Shown here: positions 1 to 14,930 of the stretch, piece by piece
Numbering within the stretch: position 1 is the first letter of the stretch
How the letters are laid out: each line of letters starts with the position of its first letter
From: Dendrophyllia cribrosa
Taxonomy: Eukaryota; Cnidaria; Anthozoa; Scleractinia; Dendrophylliidae
Assembly (NCBI GenBank): GCA_024195265.1
Contig: JAJLRJ010000007.1
Location: 5,109,558 to 5,173,557, forward strand
Length of the DNA: 64,000 bases
Direction of reading: 5' to 3'
Program-made: the position numbers and the translations under genes
The notes under the pieces: generated by a model
Told to the model about the DNA's origin: nothing
Databases searched by the model: none
Seen by the model: only the letters and a program-made list of their open reading frames with translations

Positions 1-269
1 TTCGGCTAACTGTAACAAAACAACGTACTCTTATTTATAATGATTTTATCCGCTTTAAGGTATTGAATTGCAGAGGCTGAAAGTATGGTAATTTTGGGAG
101 TTTATCTGTGAGACATGGCGCTCGCGAGCGACCGGGCGCCTAGATTTCATGTGTATCATCATTTGTTTACCTTGATTTTGAATTTTGACTTCCGGGGCGT
201 GCTGATTGGTTAAAATTTGACAGTTGACAAGCTAAAGCAATCCGCGGGTTCTTGTGGGCGGCAGCTGCG

Positions 270-345
270 ATTTTGAAGGATGCGTGCAGGCTTCCCTTCT
301 TCGCATGACCCCGCCGTCCGACTGGAAGCCTGTCCGCAGGCTAGT
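270..345. mobile_element. Fragment of the AGCCTGT-CCGCAGGCT element
   Basis: GGAAGCCTGTCCGCAGGCTA and TGACCCCGCCGTCC match 58117-58245 in reverse order. It is a remnant of that small TIR family. Confidence 0.45.
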
Positions 346-4418
<4,073 letters not shown>

Positions 4419-4803
4419 AATAGTATTCTATTACCCAACGCTCTCTTTCCACGCTCAGCCTGATAAGGTATGGGTAGAAAGTTGATCCAGCGTTAAGGAG
4501 GCGATAGCTTGTACTCGTGTACTCGGACACGAATTTTCAGCAGGAGGGTGGGTGAGGGGGGCCGTTCCCCCTTTCCTCCTTCGCGCTGGAAAACTGAGAG
4601 ACTGAACGAGAAAAACATCGGGTCTTGTATTTATTATTATCCTGGGGTGTGAAATACTCGTGCAATGCCTAATTTGCGCTTATATGGCAGTTTTGTGTGA
4701 TATCATGCCTCGCGCTTTATTATCAAGCGTTGTGAATAGTATTCTATTACCCAACGCTCTCTTTCCACGCTCAGCCTGATAAGGTATGGGTAGAAAGTTG
4801 ATC
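4419..4803. repeat. 69-bp direct repeat pair (4419-4487 and 4735-4803)
   Basis: AATAGTATTCTATTACCCAA through GGTATGGGTAGAAAGTTGATC occurs twice, 316 bases apart. The second copy overlaps the end of the left 179-bp repeat. At the right 179-bp repeat only AATAGTA and a later TGATAAGGT survive, suggesting a deletion there. Confidence 0.8.
4563..4741 (-). repeat. 179-bp direct repeat, copy 1 (possible LTR)
   Basis: By eye identical to 7669-7847, in the same orientation, bracketing the gag-like gene. It contains AATAAAGCGCG on the minus strand, a possible poly(A) signal. Classic TG...CA ends and a clear primer-binding site are not seen. Confidence 0.75.
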
Positions 4804-4978
4804 TACGCGCTACCCGCTTCGCTTTACCCGAATTCTCCCCCAGGCCCCCCTGAGAGGAAGGATCATCCCACTCTTAATAACCCCAGCCTCATCCTTCCCA
4901 TACACTTCCTTACTCACACTCTAACGAGGGTTATCAGAACATACAGTTTATTTTCTTATTTCTGATACATAAATGTTG

Positions 4979-5221
4979 TTATTCCAAGCGAGGTCGTTTG
5001 TCAGGCGTGTCTGGAGGAAAAGCACATACAAAGCGTTTCAGTTCGTTAATGTCTTGCCAGTCCATGAGGGTATCTGTTTCTGTCACCCCTGAGCTAACCT
5101 CCAGTGACGTTCCCATCCAATCCACCCACGTGATTGGCTTTTGCGGCATCTTTGCATATTGTGCAACTTTTTCATCGAACTGTGGGTCAAACTCCCATTC
5201 CCAGGGGAGACTTGTGGTGAT
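4979..5221 (-). CDS. Possible alternative last exon of the gag-like gene (80 aa)
   Basis: An open frame from 5221 (after acceptor ATACCTAG) to TAA at 4979 on the minus strand. It encodes ITTSLPWEWEFDPQFDEKVA and ends PPDTPDKRPRLE. An in-frame TAG sits at the acceptor, so it must be reached by splicing. Phase 0 fits the donor of gag exon 1 (7211); the zinc-knuckle exon ends in its own stop, so the two would be alternative ends. No domain recognised. Confidence 0.4.
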   Translation of the reverse strand: MTTSLPWEWEFDPQFDEKVAQYAKMPQKPITWVDWMGTSLEVSSGVTETDTLMDWQDINELKRFVCAFPPDTPDKRPRLE

Positions 5222-5526
5222 CTAGGTATGAAAACAAAGGAATAATAAAAAAAAGGGAACCGAGGTTAGCAGAGGGGTGACAGTCATGACCCAGCAATAG
5301 ACTGGGGGAGTGTGTTTAGATACTCTTTTTCACAACTGCCACTTCTCTACTAGAGGAAAAGGAGGAAGAAAATTCCTAAAACGAGAGGCAAGGGTGAATA
5401 AACGTAGAATAGCGATTCATTGCCACATTATACAGTATTTATTGAAATACAGCATTACATAGTCAGCAATTTCTGACGCAATAGTAAACAAATTCTGTTC
5501 TTTGCGATCTTAGATATAACCCATAT

Positions 5527-7603
5527 TCATTTGTTATTGTTAATGTTCCTAGGTCGGGAAGCAGGTTCAGACGGGCGTCCGCGCTGTTCCCTCCTTCTTT
5601 TGAAACAATTGACAGCGATATGCCCAAGCTTCCCACAACTATAGCAGCGAACATATGGGGCATTTGACCTCCTCGCATGTGACAGTGGCATTGGTTGCGG
5701 CTGACTCCTGTTGCTCTTCTCAACTTTTGCCATAATACCCAATATCTTCTCATGGTCTTTATCACCTAGCAATGGCAAGAGAAAGCTCCGGAAGATATGG
5801 TTAGGCTGGTCCAATTTCGTTCTCAAAGCTTCGTAGGTCAAACGGAAGTAGCCCTCCTTCTCGTGGCGTACATCGCGAGCGGTATTCTTAAGAGCTTCCA
5901 GTAACTCTAGGACCTCGTGCTTATTAAACTCCACAATGGGACGGGAGGCGAGATTTTTAATTTTGTTGAGGAGGCTGTCCACTGATGAACTGGAGAAAAT
6001 ATCCATATCCGCTCTCATTTCATCGTACTTTTTCTGTAAGGCCTATAATTTCAAAAGGAAAAGGCAAGATACTCTCAGACGCTTTATAATCGTAGAACTA
6101 GTTCATACGTATTCAACATATCTGCGCCCATAATACATTCTCTCACCCGATTGCCAATATATATATATATATTTTTTTACTTCCGCGGCCAATATTATTC
6201 ACATTTGAAAATCACAACAAACGCCTATAGGGTTTCACTTCCGTCGCCAATAATATTCACATTTGCAAAATAATAACAAGCTCTTTTTGAGTTCCCCTTC
6301 CGCGGCCAATCTTAACCACGTTTGAAAAAAAAAATCATAACCAACGCTTATTGAGTTTCACTTCCTTGGCCAATAATATTCACATTTAAGAAATCATAAC
6401 AAATTTTGACGAGTTTCAATCCGTGGCCAATAATATTCACATCTTCCAGAACATAACAAACAATTACGAGTCTCACCTCCGTGGCCAATAACATTTCACA
6501 TTTGCGTATAACAATCTCTTACGAGTTTACTTCGAGGCCAATAACATATCACATCTGCATAAACAAGCTCTTGCGCGTTTCACTTCGTGGCCAATAACAT
6601 ATCACATCTGCATAAACAAACTCTTGCGCGTTTCACTTCGTGGCCAATAACATATCACATCTGCATAAACAGACTCTTGCGCGTTTCACTTCGTGGCCAA
6701 TAACATATCACCTCGGCGTCAACAAACTCTTGTTCCGTGGCCAATAACATTTCACATTTGTATATAATACACTCTTACAAGTTTCACCCCCGTGGCCAAT
6801 ACCATTTCACATATCTCAAGGGGTTCCGTAGTCAGCCGAAAGTATGACCATTATTTGCAATAACAAACTCACAAGGAGTTCTTACTCCGCGGCCGACGCA
6901 ATGGCCATTGTCGCCAACAATAGACTCTTACGAGTCAACTCCGCGGCCAATACATTTCACATATCTCAGGAGTGCCGTGGTCAATATAAAACATGACCAT
7001 TATTTGCGATAACAAACTCACAAGGAGTCCTAATTCTGTGGCCTACGCAATGGCCATTATCGCAAATAAAAAAACTCTTACGAGTCCACTCCGGGGCCAA
7101 TAACATTTCCCATCGCGCATCACTCTCAAAAGAAAGTATTACTCCCGTGGCCAACAACACTTAATAAAATAATAATTTCAGAACTAACACGTGTTAAAGC
7201 GAAAATTTACCTCAAGTTTTTCCTCCGTCGACAAGCCCTGGCCTTGTGGTGCGGGATTCTGCCCTTGCTGAACCTGTGGCGCGGGATTTTGGCCTTGCTG
7301 AACCCGTGGCGCGGGATTTTGGCCTTGCTGAACTTGTGGCGCAGGGTTCTGACCTTGCTGAACTTGTGGCGCAGGGTTCTGTCCTTGCTGAACTTGTGGC
7401 GCCGGGTTCCGTCCTTGCTGAACTTGTGGCGCAGGGTTCTGTCCTTGCTGAACTTGTGGCGCGGGGTTCTGCCCTTGTCGAACTTGTGGCGCGGGATTTT
7501 GTCGCTGAACTTGTGCTTGCGCTGGGTTCTGTCCCGGTTGAACTTGTTCCGGCGCTTGTTGCGGGAACTGTACATTAGCAGCTCTTCGGTCAGCCATGTT
7601 CAT
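5527..7603 (-). CDS. Gag-like zinc-knuckle protein, two exons, 302 aa
   Basis: Exon 1 (7603-7211, 131 codons) starts MNMADRRAANVQFPQQAPEQ and is filled with ten-residue repeats close to QNPAPQVQQG. Exon 2 (6042-5527, 171 residues plus TGA) starts ALQKKYDEMRADMDIF after acceptor AATTATAG. It carries a helical segment (about 150-235) and one CCHC zinc knuckle, CYSCGKLGHIAVNC, in the C-terminal third, followed by an Arg-rich tail (KRRREQRGR). CCHC knuckles bind nucleic acid in Gag-type proteins. No protease, reverse transcriptase or integrase lies nearby. The 1.17-kb intron is almost all minisatellite. The 179-bp direct repeats outside suggest a gag-only LTR element, but a domesticated gag gene is also possible. 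ATG 7597 is an alternative start. Confidence 0.6.
6150..7165. repeat. Minisatellite of ~55-60 bp units, about 17 copies (intron of gag-like gene)
   Basis: Units share TTCCGTGGCCAATAACATTTCACA, here given as TTCCGTGGCCAATAACAT then TTCACA, followed by a TTTGCATAAACAAACTCTT-type segment and CGCGTTTCAC. The most regular part is 6520-6720; later units near 6830-7080 include a longer variant with AGTATGACCATTATTTGC. Confidence 0.85.
7244..7545 (-). repeat. 30-bp coding minisatellite in gag-like exon 1
   Basis: About ten units of TGCTGAACTTGTGGCGC plus a G/C-rich GGGTTCTGTCCT segment on the plus strand, encoding QNPAPQVQQG on the minus strand. Because 30 is a multiple of three, all frames stay open; the minus frame is chosen because it splices into the zinc-knuckle exon. 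Confidence 0.85.
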
Positions 7604-7668
7604 GGACAGTGCCAATTCCAGTCGTCAATTCTGCTTGCTGGAAAATTCGTGTTCGTAGCAGGAAAAAT

Positions 7669-7847
7669 CGTTCCCCCTTTCCTCCTTCGCGCTGGAAAAC
7701 TGAGAGACTGAACGAGAAAAACATCGGGTCTTGTATTTATTATTATCCTGGGGTGTGAAATACTCGTGCAATGCCTAATTTGCGCTTATATGGCAGTTTT
7801 GTGTGATATCATGCCTCGCGCTTTATTATCAAGCGTTGTGAATAGTA
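7669..7847 (-). repeat. 179-bp direct repeat, copy 2 (possible LTR)
   Basis: Second copy, starting CGTTCCCCCTTTCC and ending TGTGAATAGTA. It lies 66 bases upstream of the gag-like start codon on the minus strand, where a 5' LTR would be expected. Confidence 0.75.
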
Positions 7848-8005
7848 ATGTGATAAGGTTCCTCATTCTTTTCTGAGAGCTTCTCGGCTTGGCCTTTGAG
7901 AAAGCATTCGCAGTCGACTCCCATCCCGCCGTTGGTTCCAAAAACTAGGGGTGTGAACGATCCCATTTCAACGTCTAGCACCCTCTGTTGGTACTTTCGC
8001 TTTTT

Positions 8006-8041
8006 CTCCTCCTCCTCCTCCTCCTCCTCCTCCTCCTCCTC

Positions 8042-8127
<86 letters not shown>
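8006..8127. repeat. (CTC)n then (ATA)n microsatellite, the tail of a SINE
   Basis: About 12 CTC units (8006-8041) abut about 28 ATA units (8042-8127). The tract begins exactly at the 3' end of the minus-strand SINE (8134), so it is its (TTA)n tail, expanded. Reading frames through it (poly-Tyr, poly-Glu) are false. Confidence 0.85.
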
Positions 8128-8128
<1 letters not shown>

Positions 8129-8226
8129 TATGTCAAAGGTATTTAGCACGCGAGTACTAATTGGGGACACTTAGCAGATCTAATTGGAATTTGGAAGTGT
8201 TGGTTTTGAGGAGAGGGGAAAACCGG

Positions 8227-8852
8227 GGCGCTTTCCATTCAACCAAAAATTCCGGAAATTCCGGGTTGGGAAGCGAATGGAACGTAAATTTCCCGGAATA
8301 AAATTCCGGAATTTTAGGAGAACCTCGCGAGGTTGTCCTAAAATTCCGGAAAATCGGAACAACTGGAAAATACCGTTCCATTCGACCATTCCTGCTCGGC
8401 CCAGTTTCTCCGAGCCGGAATCAAGATGGCGTTTCAATATCAGTGCACGGCGTGTTTGTTTTTCACCGAAAGCTTGCAGCTTTTACTCGAGCATGATTGC
8501 TCACGTAACATAACTAGTACAACAGCAGAAAATATGGCCACCACTGGGACTGCTAAGTAGCACAGAAATGCTTATAAGCTTATGTATTAAACGAATGTAA
8601 TAAGTTACGAGCACAAAGTAGTCGCCGACTCGATTTTTAGAGTCGTCGAACAACTCCAAAGCAAGTAAAAAAGGCAACGAGTCCTCCATTTGTCAGATTT
8701 GTTTTGACTGTTTTGCTTTGGTTTATTTTGTATTTTCGCGCGAAACTTGAAACGTGATGGTCTGGGACAACCAACCGGAAAATACTGTTCCATTTGCCAC
8801 ACGGAATACCCGGAATTTGAAACCAGAATTTTTGGTCGAATGGAAAGCGCCC
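8227..8852 (+). mobile_element. TIR element with GGCGCTTTCCATT ends, nested in the SINE
   Basis: The left end GGCGCTTTCCATTCAACC and right end GGTCGAATGGAAAGCGCC are near-complements, bordered by CCGG on each side (8223-8226 and 8853-8856). Inner parts carry AAAATTCCGGAA words and a CGAGGTT hairpin. A short zinc-finger-like exon lies inside (8426-8560). Confidence 0.7.
8426..8560 (+). CDS. Short zinc-finger-like ORF inside the MITE (44 aa)
   Basis: The ATG in AAGATGGCGTTTCAATATC opens 44 codons to TAG at 8560. The first 24 residues have a C-x2-C-x12-H-x2-C spacing (YQCTACLFFTESLQLLLEHDC) resembling a single C2H2/C2HC finger. It may be the first exon of a captured or ancestral transposase. 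Evidence is the motif only. Confidence 0.35.
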   Translation: MAFQYQCTACLFFTESLQLLLEHDCSRNITSTTAENMATTGTAK

Positions 8853-8990
8853 CCGGAGTACCCGGAGAAAAACCTCTCGGAGCAAGGAGAGAACCAACAA
8901 CAAACTCAACCCACATATGGCGCCGAGGCCGGGAATCGAACCCGGGCCACATTGGTGGGAGGTGAGTGCTCTCTCTGTCGGTTTAAATTG

Positions 8991-9800
8991 TAGCACGGGG
9001 TCTTTCTTCACTGATGGCTGTTGCCATTAGAAACAAGAACTGATGAGGGACAGATATAATCTCGCTCCTTAAATTCGTTCCCAGGCGTCTCTTCTTGGTC
9101 CATCTCAGTCTGTTTCCCGCGCTTTACTGACAAAATGCAATCAAGCGCGGAAAATACCGCGTGAGCCAGATCACGACTGAAAACCCCCCAAAAAACTTGT
9201 TAAGCAAACAACGTGTGCTCACGTGGCGGTTCGCTCAATTCAATCAATCGGTTCTAGCTCTTCTATTACGCTCTTTAAATTTGCGTAGTCCATTTCGAGA
9301 ACTTCCTCAACCCACTCTTTGTATGGCTATTTTTCCAAGCCTCAAAATAAGCAAACCTTTTGGCATTTTGTGGTGAAGAAAGATCATTCATACTGAAGTA
9401 CTGCTCGACAACAAAACGTAAGTATAATGTGATTGAGCTCATAATGTAACAAGCAGCTGTGTTAAAACTATCTTGTGAATCAGTGGACGCCAATTCATGT
9501 GCAAAATTAATCAGCGTTCATTTGTTTAATGTTTTTGTTTCTGTTCATCGGAATCCGATGTTCTATAAATTTTGGTCAAGCCCTCTAGCTACACAGGCTA
9601 CGTTTAAAACAAACTTTAATTCAAAACTAATTATGTCTTGCTTTCCCTTCGAGAATTCAATTGTTGTCTTCCTCGTGGTGCTGTAGAGTATTTCAAGTTA
9701 TGTATGAACGAGGGAATTTATTTATATTAGCACAGTTTGGACAGTGAAAAAATAGCAAAACACTTGTTACGACTCGTGATATAGATCCTGTTTAGTAGTC
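8991..9800. other. Stretch without recognised features
   Basis: Short ORFs only (9161-9376, 9275-9493, 9459-9686), with no motif or splice context. Confidence 0.35.
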
Positions 9801-10620
9801 ACATGTATTTAAGCACGCGTTTTAGATTTATTGGTTTACCACTGGCATGGGTTGAATGTGAGGAAACAGAAAGAAACACCGTGTAATATTTATGCGTTTG
9901 TTGGTTGAGACGACTTTTATTTCGACGTTGTGCGGATTTTACTGAAAAAGTCTTTAAAGTCAAGCAGTAAAGCTATAACAACCGTTATTCAAAAATCGAG
10001 AATTCACTTGTTGTCTTTTTCTTGATGTTGTTGGAGGATGTCTTGTCGGTTCGGACAAGAAAGGAAAAGTCCACGTCAGGGCTCTATCTAGGGGGTTTGA
10101 GCAGTGAAAGCTCTCCCCCCACCCCTCCCCTACCAAAAAAAAAATACCTGAAAAATCATCCGAGTTTAATATACATGAAGTAAGCATTCCCTGTCAAAGG
10201 ACACTATATGCAAGGAACATGGAGTACTACAAACCCAGGGCGAAGCTTATTGTAACATTGTCAAAGCGTTATCACGCGACTAGAAAATAAAATAAAATAC
10301 TGCTGTGATAGTAAAATTATCTCGAAACTGTCTAAAAATGCACTTAATTACATCTCAGCGCATATTTATTTCAAAAATTTCGAGGTGAGGAGCATGCACC
10401 CGGACCCCCTTAGGAATCGTGAACTACTCTCCCAAACGAAAAATCCTAGATAGAACGCAATTAAGCACGTTTTAGATCGATTTATTGGTTTACCACAATC
10501 CATTAAATAGTTAAAATTACGCAGAAAAACTGCGGTTTTATGTAGCCTTTGTGGACTTTGTGCGTTTGTTGGTTGTGGTGACTTTTGTCTCGATGTTTTC
10601 CGGTTTTTACTTAATTCACT
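9800..10620. repeat. Diverged direct duplication (9800-9955 and 10460-10615) around a MITE-like insert
   Basis: Both segments contain TTTATTGGTTTACCAC and GCGTTTGTTGGTTG, then GACTTTT and CGATGTT/CGACGTT, in the same order and orientation. Between them, 10076-10464 begins AGGGCTCTATCTAGG and ends CCTAGATAGAACGCAAT, an imperfect inverted pair. Confidence 0.5.
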
Positions 10621-11397
10621 TTAATCCAACCTTCTTAGAAATTAAAGTATTAATCCCGTTTTCCCATTTCCTTTTTATAATATTTAAAAAACGGTAGTCG
10701 GATGTTTTGTTTAACAGCAGTACACTTTTAAGTTTACATTACAAGAGTTTTAGTACTTCATAATACATTGATGCGTAGCAGTGCTTTTCCTTCCCCTAAT
10801 TTTCTTGTTGCCTTTTTAGAAATAAGCTTTTTTTAAAAGCCCCTACATCGTAAGAGCACTAAAATAAAATTTGATAAGTTAATCGTTGGCCGTTAATTTC
10901 TAGTTAGGAGCAGCAGTATGGGAGAAGTAAAGTATTGATCAGTAGCTGTCGTTTAAAAATGGTCAAACCACAGGTATCCCAAGTCGGTATGTTTTTCTTG
11001 TTGGAAAATCGTCGCTCTGGGCGGAAGGGGCGAAAAAATATCCCTCACTGAGGCCTAAAACGCATTAAACAGACAAGAAAACACTAAAGGTGAGCTCAAA
11101 AAAGATATTTATTGCCGGAACATTTAGCACTTTTTCCTATACGAAATCATATAATTAGCGAGTTTGGGTGACCTGTACCGAGATTTCATGGGGCGACGGG
11201 CATACCCTTAACCAGTAACACAGCAAAGAAGTGCTCAGTTGTCTTCATTTAAATGTGCAGGATTTCATGTTGGAATCACCTTGCACAACAGTACAACAAG
11301 AATCGGTACTGCTCGATAGCTTTCATTCGAATCACCCCCGGCGTTGCGTACCCCTAAAACACACACACACGCACACCCACTGCAAGTACAGCAGGAC
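10621..11397. other. Stretch without recognised features
   Basis: No gene-like ORF and no clear element ends; a short (CA)n tract lies at 11359-11376. Confidence 0.35.
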
Positions 11398-11562
11398 AAT
11401 AGCCCAATTTCGATATATTAAAATTCAACTCGAAACTGACAAAAGACATCACTACGAGGCTTAGGGGAATGATAGTAGGGATTTATATGGTTTATTCCCC
11501 TAAGCCTCGTAGTGATGTCTTTTGTTTGAAGTTGAATTTTCATATATCGAAATTGGGCTATT
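11398..11562. repeat. Palindrome, ~73-bp arms, 19-base loop
   Basis: AATAGCCCAATTTCGATATA at the left and its complement at the right. The inner arms share GACATCACTACGAGGCTTAG. There are only a few mismatches near the outer third. Confidence 0.8.
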
Positions 11563-11599
11563 CAAAGCAAAGCATCATAACGATGAATTGGGATGCAAT

Positions 11600-12479
11600 T
11601 TTGTCCAATTTTGCAACCCTTCTTAATACCCATTATTTTGGCGACCCTTTGAAATACTAAAATAGCAATTCTTGCTTCCCTTTCCGTGCACTGCGAGTAT
11701 CAAAGTCCGAGCCTCTCTGGGGGAAGGTACCCCTGGGGAATCGTCACACTATTTAAGGATTCATCCTCAGACTCAAAGGTCAGTAGAACCATTTTGTAAA
11801 AAACAGTGACTTCTTAAACCATGTAAGTACCACTTGAACAAACAGTAGCAAATTGTAAATCAGGATTAGCAATGGACTTATTCAGGACTTATCAGATAAA
11901 CTTTAAACAAAATACAAAGCTGATCGCAGAGCTAAAAAGGTGTTTTTTATTGCCCAATATTTCGGTTAGACAAAACTAAGCTGGCAAAAAAGGTAAAAGG
12001 TAATAAAAGTCTTCATGAGCCTAGTCAGCTCACAACTACTGGAGCTTACACCGCGGTCAAACGTCCGAGGCATTTTTCGTTTTATTTAGTGGGATTTTAT
12101 TTAATATTAAATGGAAATATGGGCAAGGGTGTATAAAAAATATAGTTGACGTTACTATCTTTTAGTTTGTCTCAAAATGAGGAGCTTTTTTTCCGTTGAA
12201 AACTGACCAAAACTCTTTGCGCCTGATCAAAATTATGTTGGCAAATGGCGCCGACAATTCTGCAGTTCACAGTTTTTTTCAACTTTTTTAGTAAACTTTC
12301 AAAACGTTTGGTAAATCGACAGTGTATTGGCAATATATTAAACTTTAAACAGTGAAAATGACAACCTTAACTTTTAAGTACTTTGCTTAACTTTTGCAAA
12401 TTTCTCTCGTTTGACCTCGCGTTTCTGTAGCATGAAGCAACTGAAAGTGTGACTACTCCCCCCCTGGATCCGCCCCTGG
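11600..12479. other. Stretch without recognised genes
   Basis: AT-rich. ATTGCCCAATATTTCGGTTA (11951-11970) resembles a word in the tandem duplication at 12712-12955 and the last bases of the window, so it is probably a repeat-family terminus. Confidence 0.35.
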
Positions 12480-12698
12480 ACTACTCCCCCCTGGATGGGA
12501 TGTTAGTCCATCACAAGGTTACTCTCCAACATTATGTCGCTGGTAACCATTTATAAACCTGGGTAAAGAGAGACAACGTTAATTCATGTTGTTTCCTTAG
12601 ACAAGAAACCTTGCGGCAGACAGCTGGCAGAGACCTGGTTCGAACCACCGATCTTCAGCCGTGAACGTCCGACGCGCTAACCACTAGACCACCGCGCC
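12480..12698 (-). mobile_element. tRNA-derived SINE (GTGGTCTAGTGGTTAG family)
   Basis: The minus strand starts GGCGCGGTGGTCTAGTGGTT (A-box) and has a perfect B-box GGTTCGAACC at 12638-12647. It continues with TTTCTTGTCTAAGGAAAC and ends at CTAACATCCCATCCAGGG. This is the best-preserved copy and defines the family for the others. Confidence 0.8.
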
Positions 12699-12711
12699 TT
12701 CGCAAAAAAGC

Positions 12712-12955
12712 TATGTGAAAATGGAAACAAACGGTTACAAATTTTTTTTTTGTTTCCATATTCACTTAGCTTTTTGACAGTCCCTAATGTCTAATCGAAA
12801 TACTGGGCAATCAAAACACATTTTATTTGTGAAAATGGAATGAACAAACGGTTACAAAATGCACATTTTGTTTCCATTTTCACTTAGCTTTTTGCCAGTC
12901 CCTGAAGTCTTAAAGAAAATATTGGGCAATAAAAACGCTTTTTTATTTGTTCGAT
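12712..12955 (+). repeat. Tandem duplication, ~120-bp unit, two copies
   Basis: Each copy has GAAAATGGAA, ACAAACGGTTACAAA, TTCACTTAGCTTTTTG, CAGTCCCT and TGGGCAAT in order. The GTTTCCATTTTCAC segments also read as inverted partners of GTGAAAATGGAAAC within each unit. Confidence 0.7.
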
Positions 12956-13107
12956 CAGCCCCGCCTTTTTTTGTAATAAACAGTACACCAAGAAAATACT
13001 GATACCTTTGATACAGTATCAGTCATTTGAATGGTCGTGATAAATGATTTCATCCACAGATCATGAAGGAATTTTATTTGAAACAATACTGACCTCGAGT
13101 CTAGTGT

Positions 13108-13317
13108 TTAACCCTTTCAACCCAGAGTCAACTATGAAGACATGTAGTGTCTAACTTGTGAGTCTGTCGACAAAATCCGACGGTATGACCACTCAAATGA
13201 AACCTCTTCAGCAGTACTTTTGCATGGTACCATTTGTTTTTCAATATTTTACAAAATGAAATTAAGGTTTTTTTATGAATTTTGAATTTGCACTCTTGGG
13301 AGTTTATATAGGGTTAA
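13108..13317 (+). mobile_element. Single-unit copy of the TTAACCC/CCCAGAGTC element
   Basis: Starts TTAACCCTTTCAACCCAGAG and ends CTCTTGGGAGTTTATATAGG plus GTTAA, with one diverged 88-bp unit inside (AATGAAACCTCTTCAGCAGT). Confidence 0.65.
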
Positions 13318-13689
13318 GGGTTAAAAGTTTCCTGTGTGGTGTCCCATTCAGTGTATGCATATCATCCGAGCATCGCGTGCACACTCAAGATCATTAATTA
13401 TCACATAAGGAAATAGCTTTTAAAACATCTTAGAGATAGACACGAGACGTGATGAATATAAAACATCGGCATACATCAAACGACCTTTTGTCTTTTCTAC
13501 GTAGTTTGCACAATTGAGCACGGTGAGACACGAACAATCGTTTGTTGTACAAGAAACAAGTTTGGTATACGCACCGGCTGGTAGCCAGAGATGCATTCTT
13601 CTTTTCAAGAGCAATAATTACTGCAAATCTGTTTCGACTCAGGAGTTCAGCTAACACTGAGCATTTCACTTGTTTCTGGTGAGTGTATG

Positions 13690-14930
13690 TTAATAATAAT
13701 TAACTACCCTCTAGGTTTTATTATGTTCCGGGCGATTTTTTATTACAGATCGGGTGATCAATTGAAAAATTAGAAAAAAAATTCGAATCCTGGTTTGCAA
13801 CATTTTGAAAATCTACAACGGTACCAAAAGAAAGTGCTGCTAAAAAGCTTTAATTTCAACCGGCATTTGAATGGCCACACTTCTGGATTTCATCCAAGGC
13901 TTAAAAATTAGGATTATGCCACATGACATCATCCGAGTAATAAAAAAACATATTCGTTTTGTGGTTTTGTGGGTTTTTACCACGTTTCGACGTTTTTTGG
14001 GTTTCATAACCTAACAGCTAGATACACGATAAATATATAAAATCTAGTTATTAGTTTATAATGCGTATTTACAGGAAATAAATGAGCACTGGGCCGGCAT
14101 GCTTACTTAATTTTATAAGAATCTTTTGAAAGTGGCAAAACCTTTTTAAAAAATGTACACTTACAAAAAAATATCGCCGGTAAACTCCAAACACGATTTT
14201 TTTTTTAAAAACTAACTTTATTTCATTGTGTTTCAATACGATCAATGATTCTGGCATATTATTCTCGCGTTGAAATTCACGCACGGGCAATCATTTTTAT
14301 TCCGTTTTTCTCACGGCAATGAATTAAAGCTCACATTATTTTTGAATGATATACGGTTCAACGTTGTCAATAGCCTGAGAAAACAGACGTCGCCTTTCGT
14401 GACGACGTTACGTTGTCAACAGTTGTTGCCACAGGGTGAAGTTTATGTTGAACGGTGTTGCAACTTGTTGAATGAGTAGAAAACATTCAACATTTGCTAT
14501 CGTCGTTCAGCAAGTTGCAATTTGTTAAATGGAATAGAGCCTGTCTCTATTTTCGTTCAACAACTTCAACATGTTGAATGGCCTATTTCAATTTCAACAT
14601 ATGGCATAATACACTGCTCAACCGAAATTTTTTTATTTTTATTATGAAAAAAATGCTAAATGAAGAAAACTTTGCAGCGTGGAAGTAATGCTTGAATCAG
14701 TCTAGTCAATATATTTCTCTAGCATATTGCTTTTTCATAAACATTTCTTGCATTTTACTTTGACTGGAAGAATGATCTGTGAAATCTAGAACATTTTTTA
14801 GGTATTAAAGTTACATAATATTTTACTTAAACTGCAGCGTGCAGAGCCGGGGTTTTAAAACATGATTCACTGGCTATGATTCGTCTGTCGTGATTGGCCT
14901 AAGATAAGACAATTGTGAAGAAAATCACCA
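13690..14930. other. Stretch without recognised genes
   Basis: A worn copy of the 88-bp family core lies at about 13820-13890. From 14340 to 14590 a low-complexity patch repeats GTTGAA/TTCAAC words in both orientations and could fold. The ORF at 14935-15138 (MSSKSKNVVPEIETSKRNKI) has no supporting splice or domain evidence. Confidence 0.35.

Larger units (their letters stand above)
8134..8990 (-). mobile_element. tRNA-derived SINE, split by a MITE
   Basis: Read on the minus strand, the 5' part (8990 to about 8853) has the B-box-like GGGTTCGATTCCCGG at 8931-8945 and the body GTTGAGTTTGTTGTTGGTTC. The 3' part (8226-8134) has CCAACACTTCCAAATTCC and ends before the (TTA)n tail. Only the two halves together give the SINE structure, which I recall as common in coral genomes. 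Confidence 0.7.

Noticed and set aside
6150..7165. CRISPR-like appearance of regularly spaced repeats
   Set aside because: Units are contiguous and diverge together without unique spacers, in an animal genome; it is a minisatellite.
7244..7711. Plus-strand ORFs over the 30-bp repeats
   Set aside because: The period is a multiple of three; only the minus frame continues by splicing into a recognisable zinc-knuckle exon.
7829..8170. Minus-strand ORF with poly-Tyr and poly-Glu
   Set aside because: It is the (ATA)n/(CTC)n SINE-tail microsatellite.
8636..9011. Minus-strand ORFs overlapping the SINE 5' part
   Set aside because: They read through the SINE and MITE; peptides such as PGFDSRPRRHMW come from the tRNA-like B-box region.
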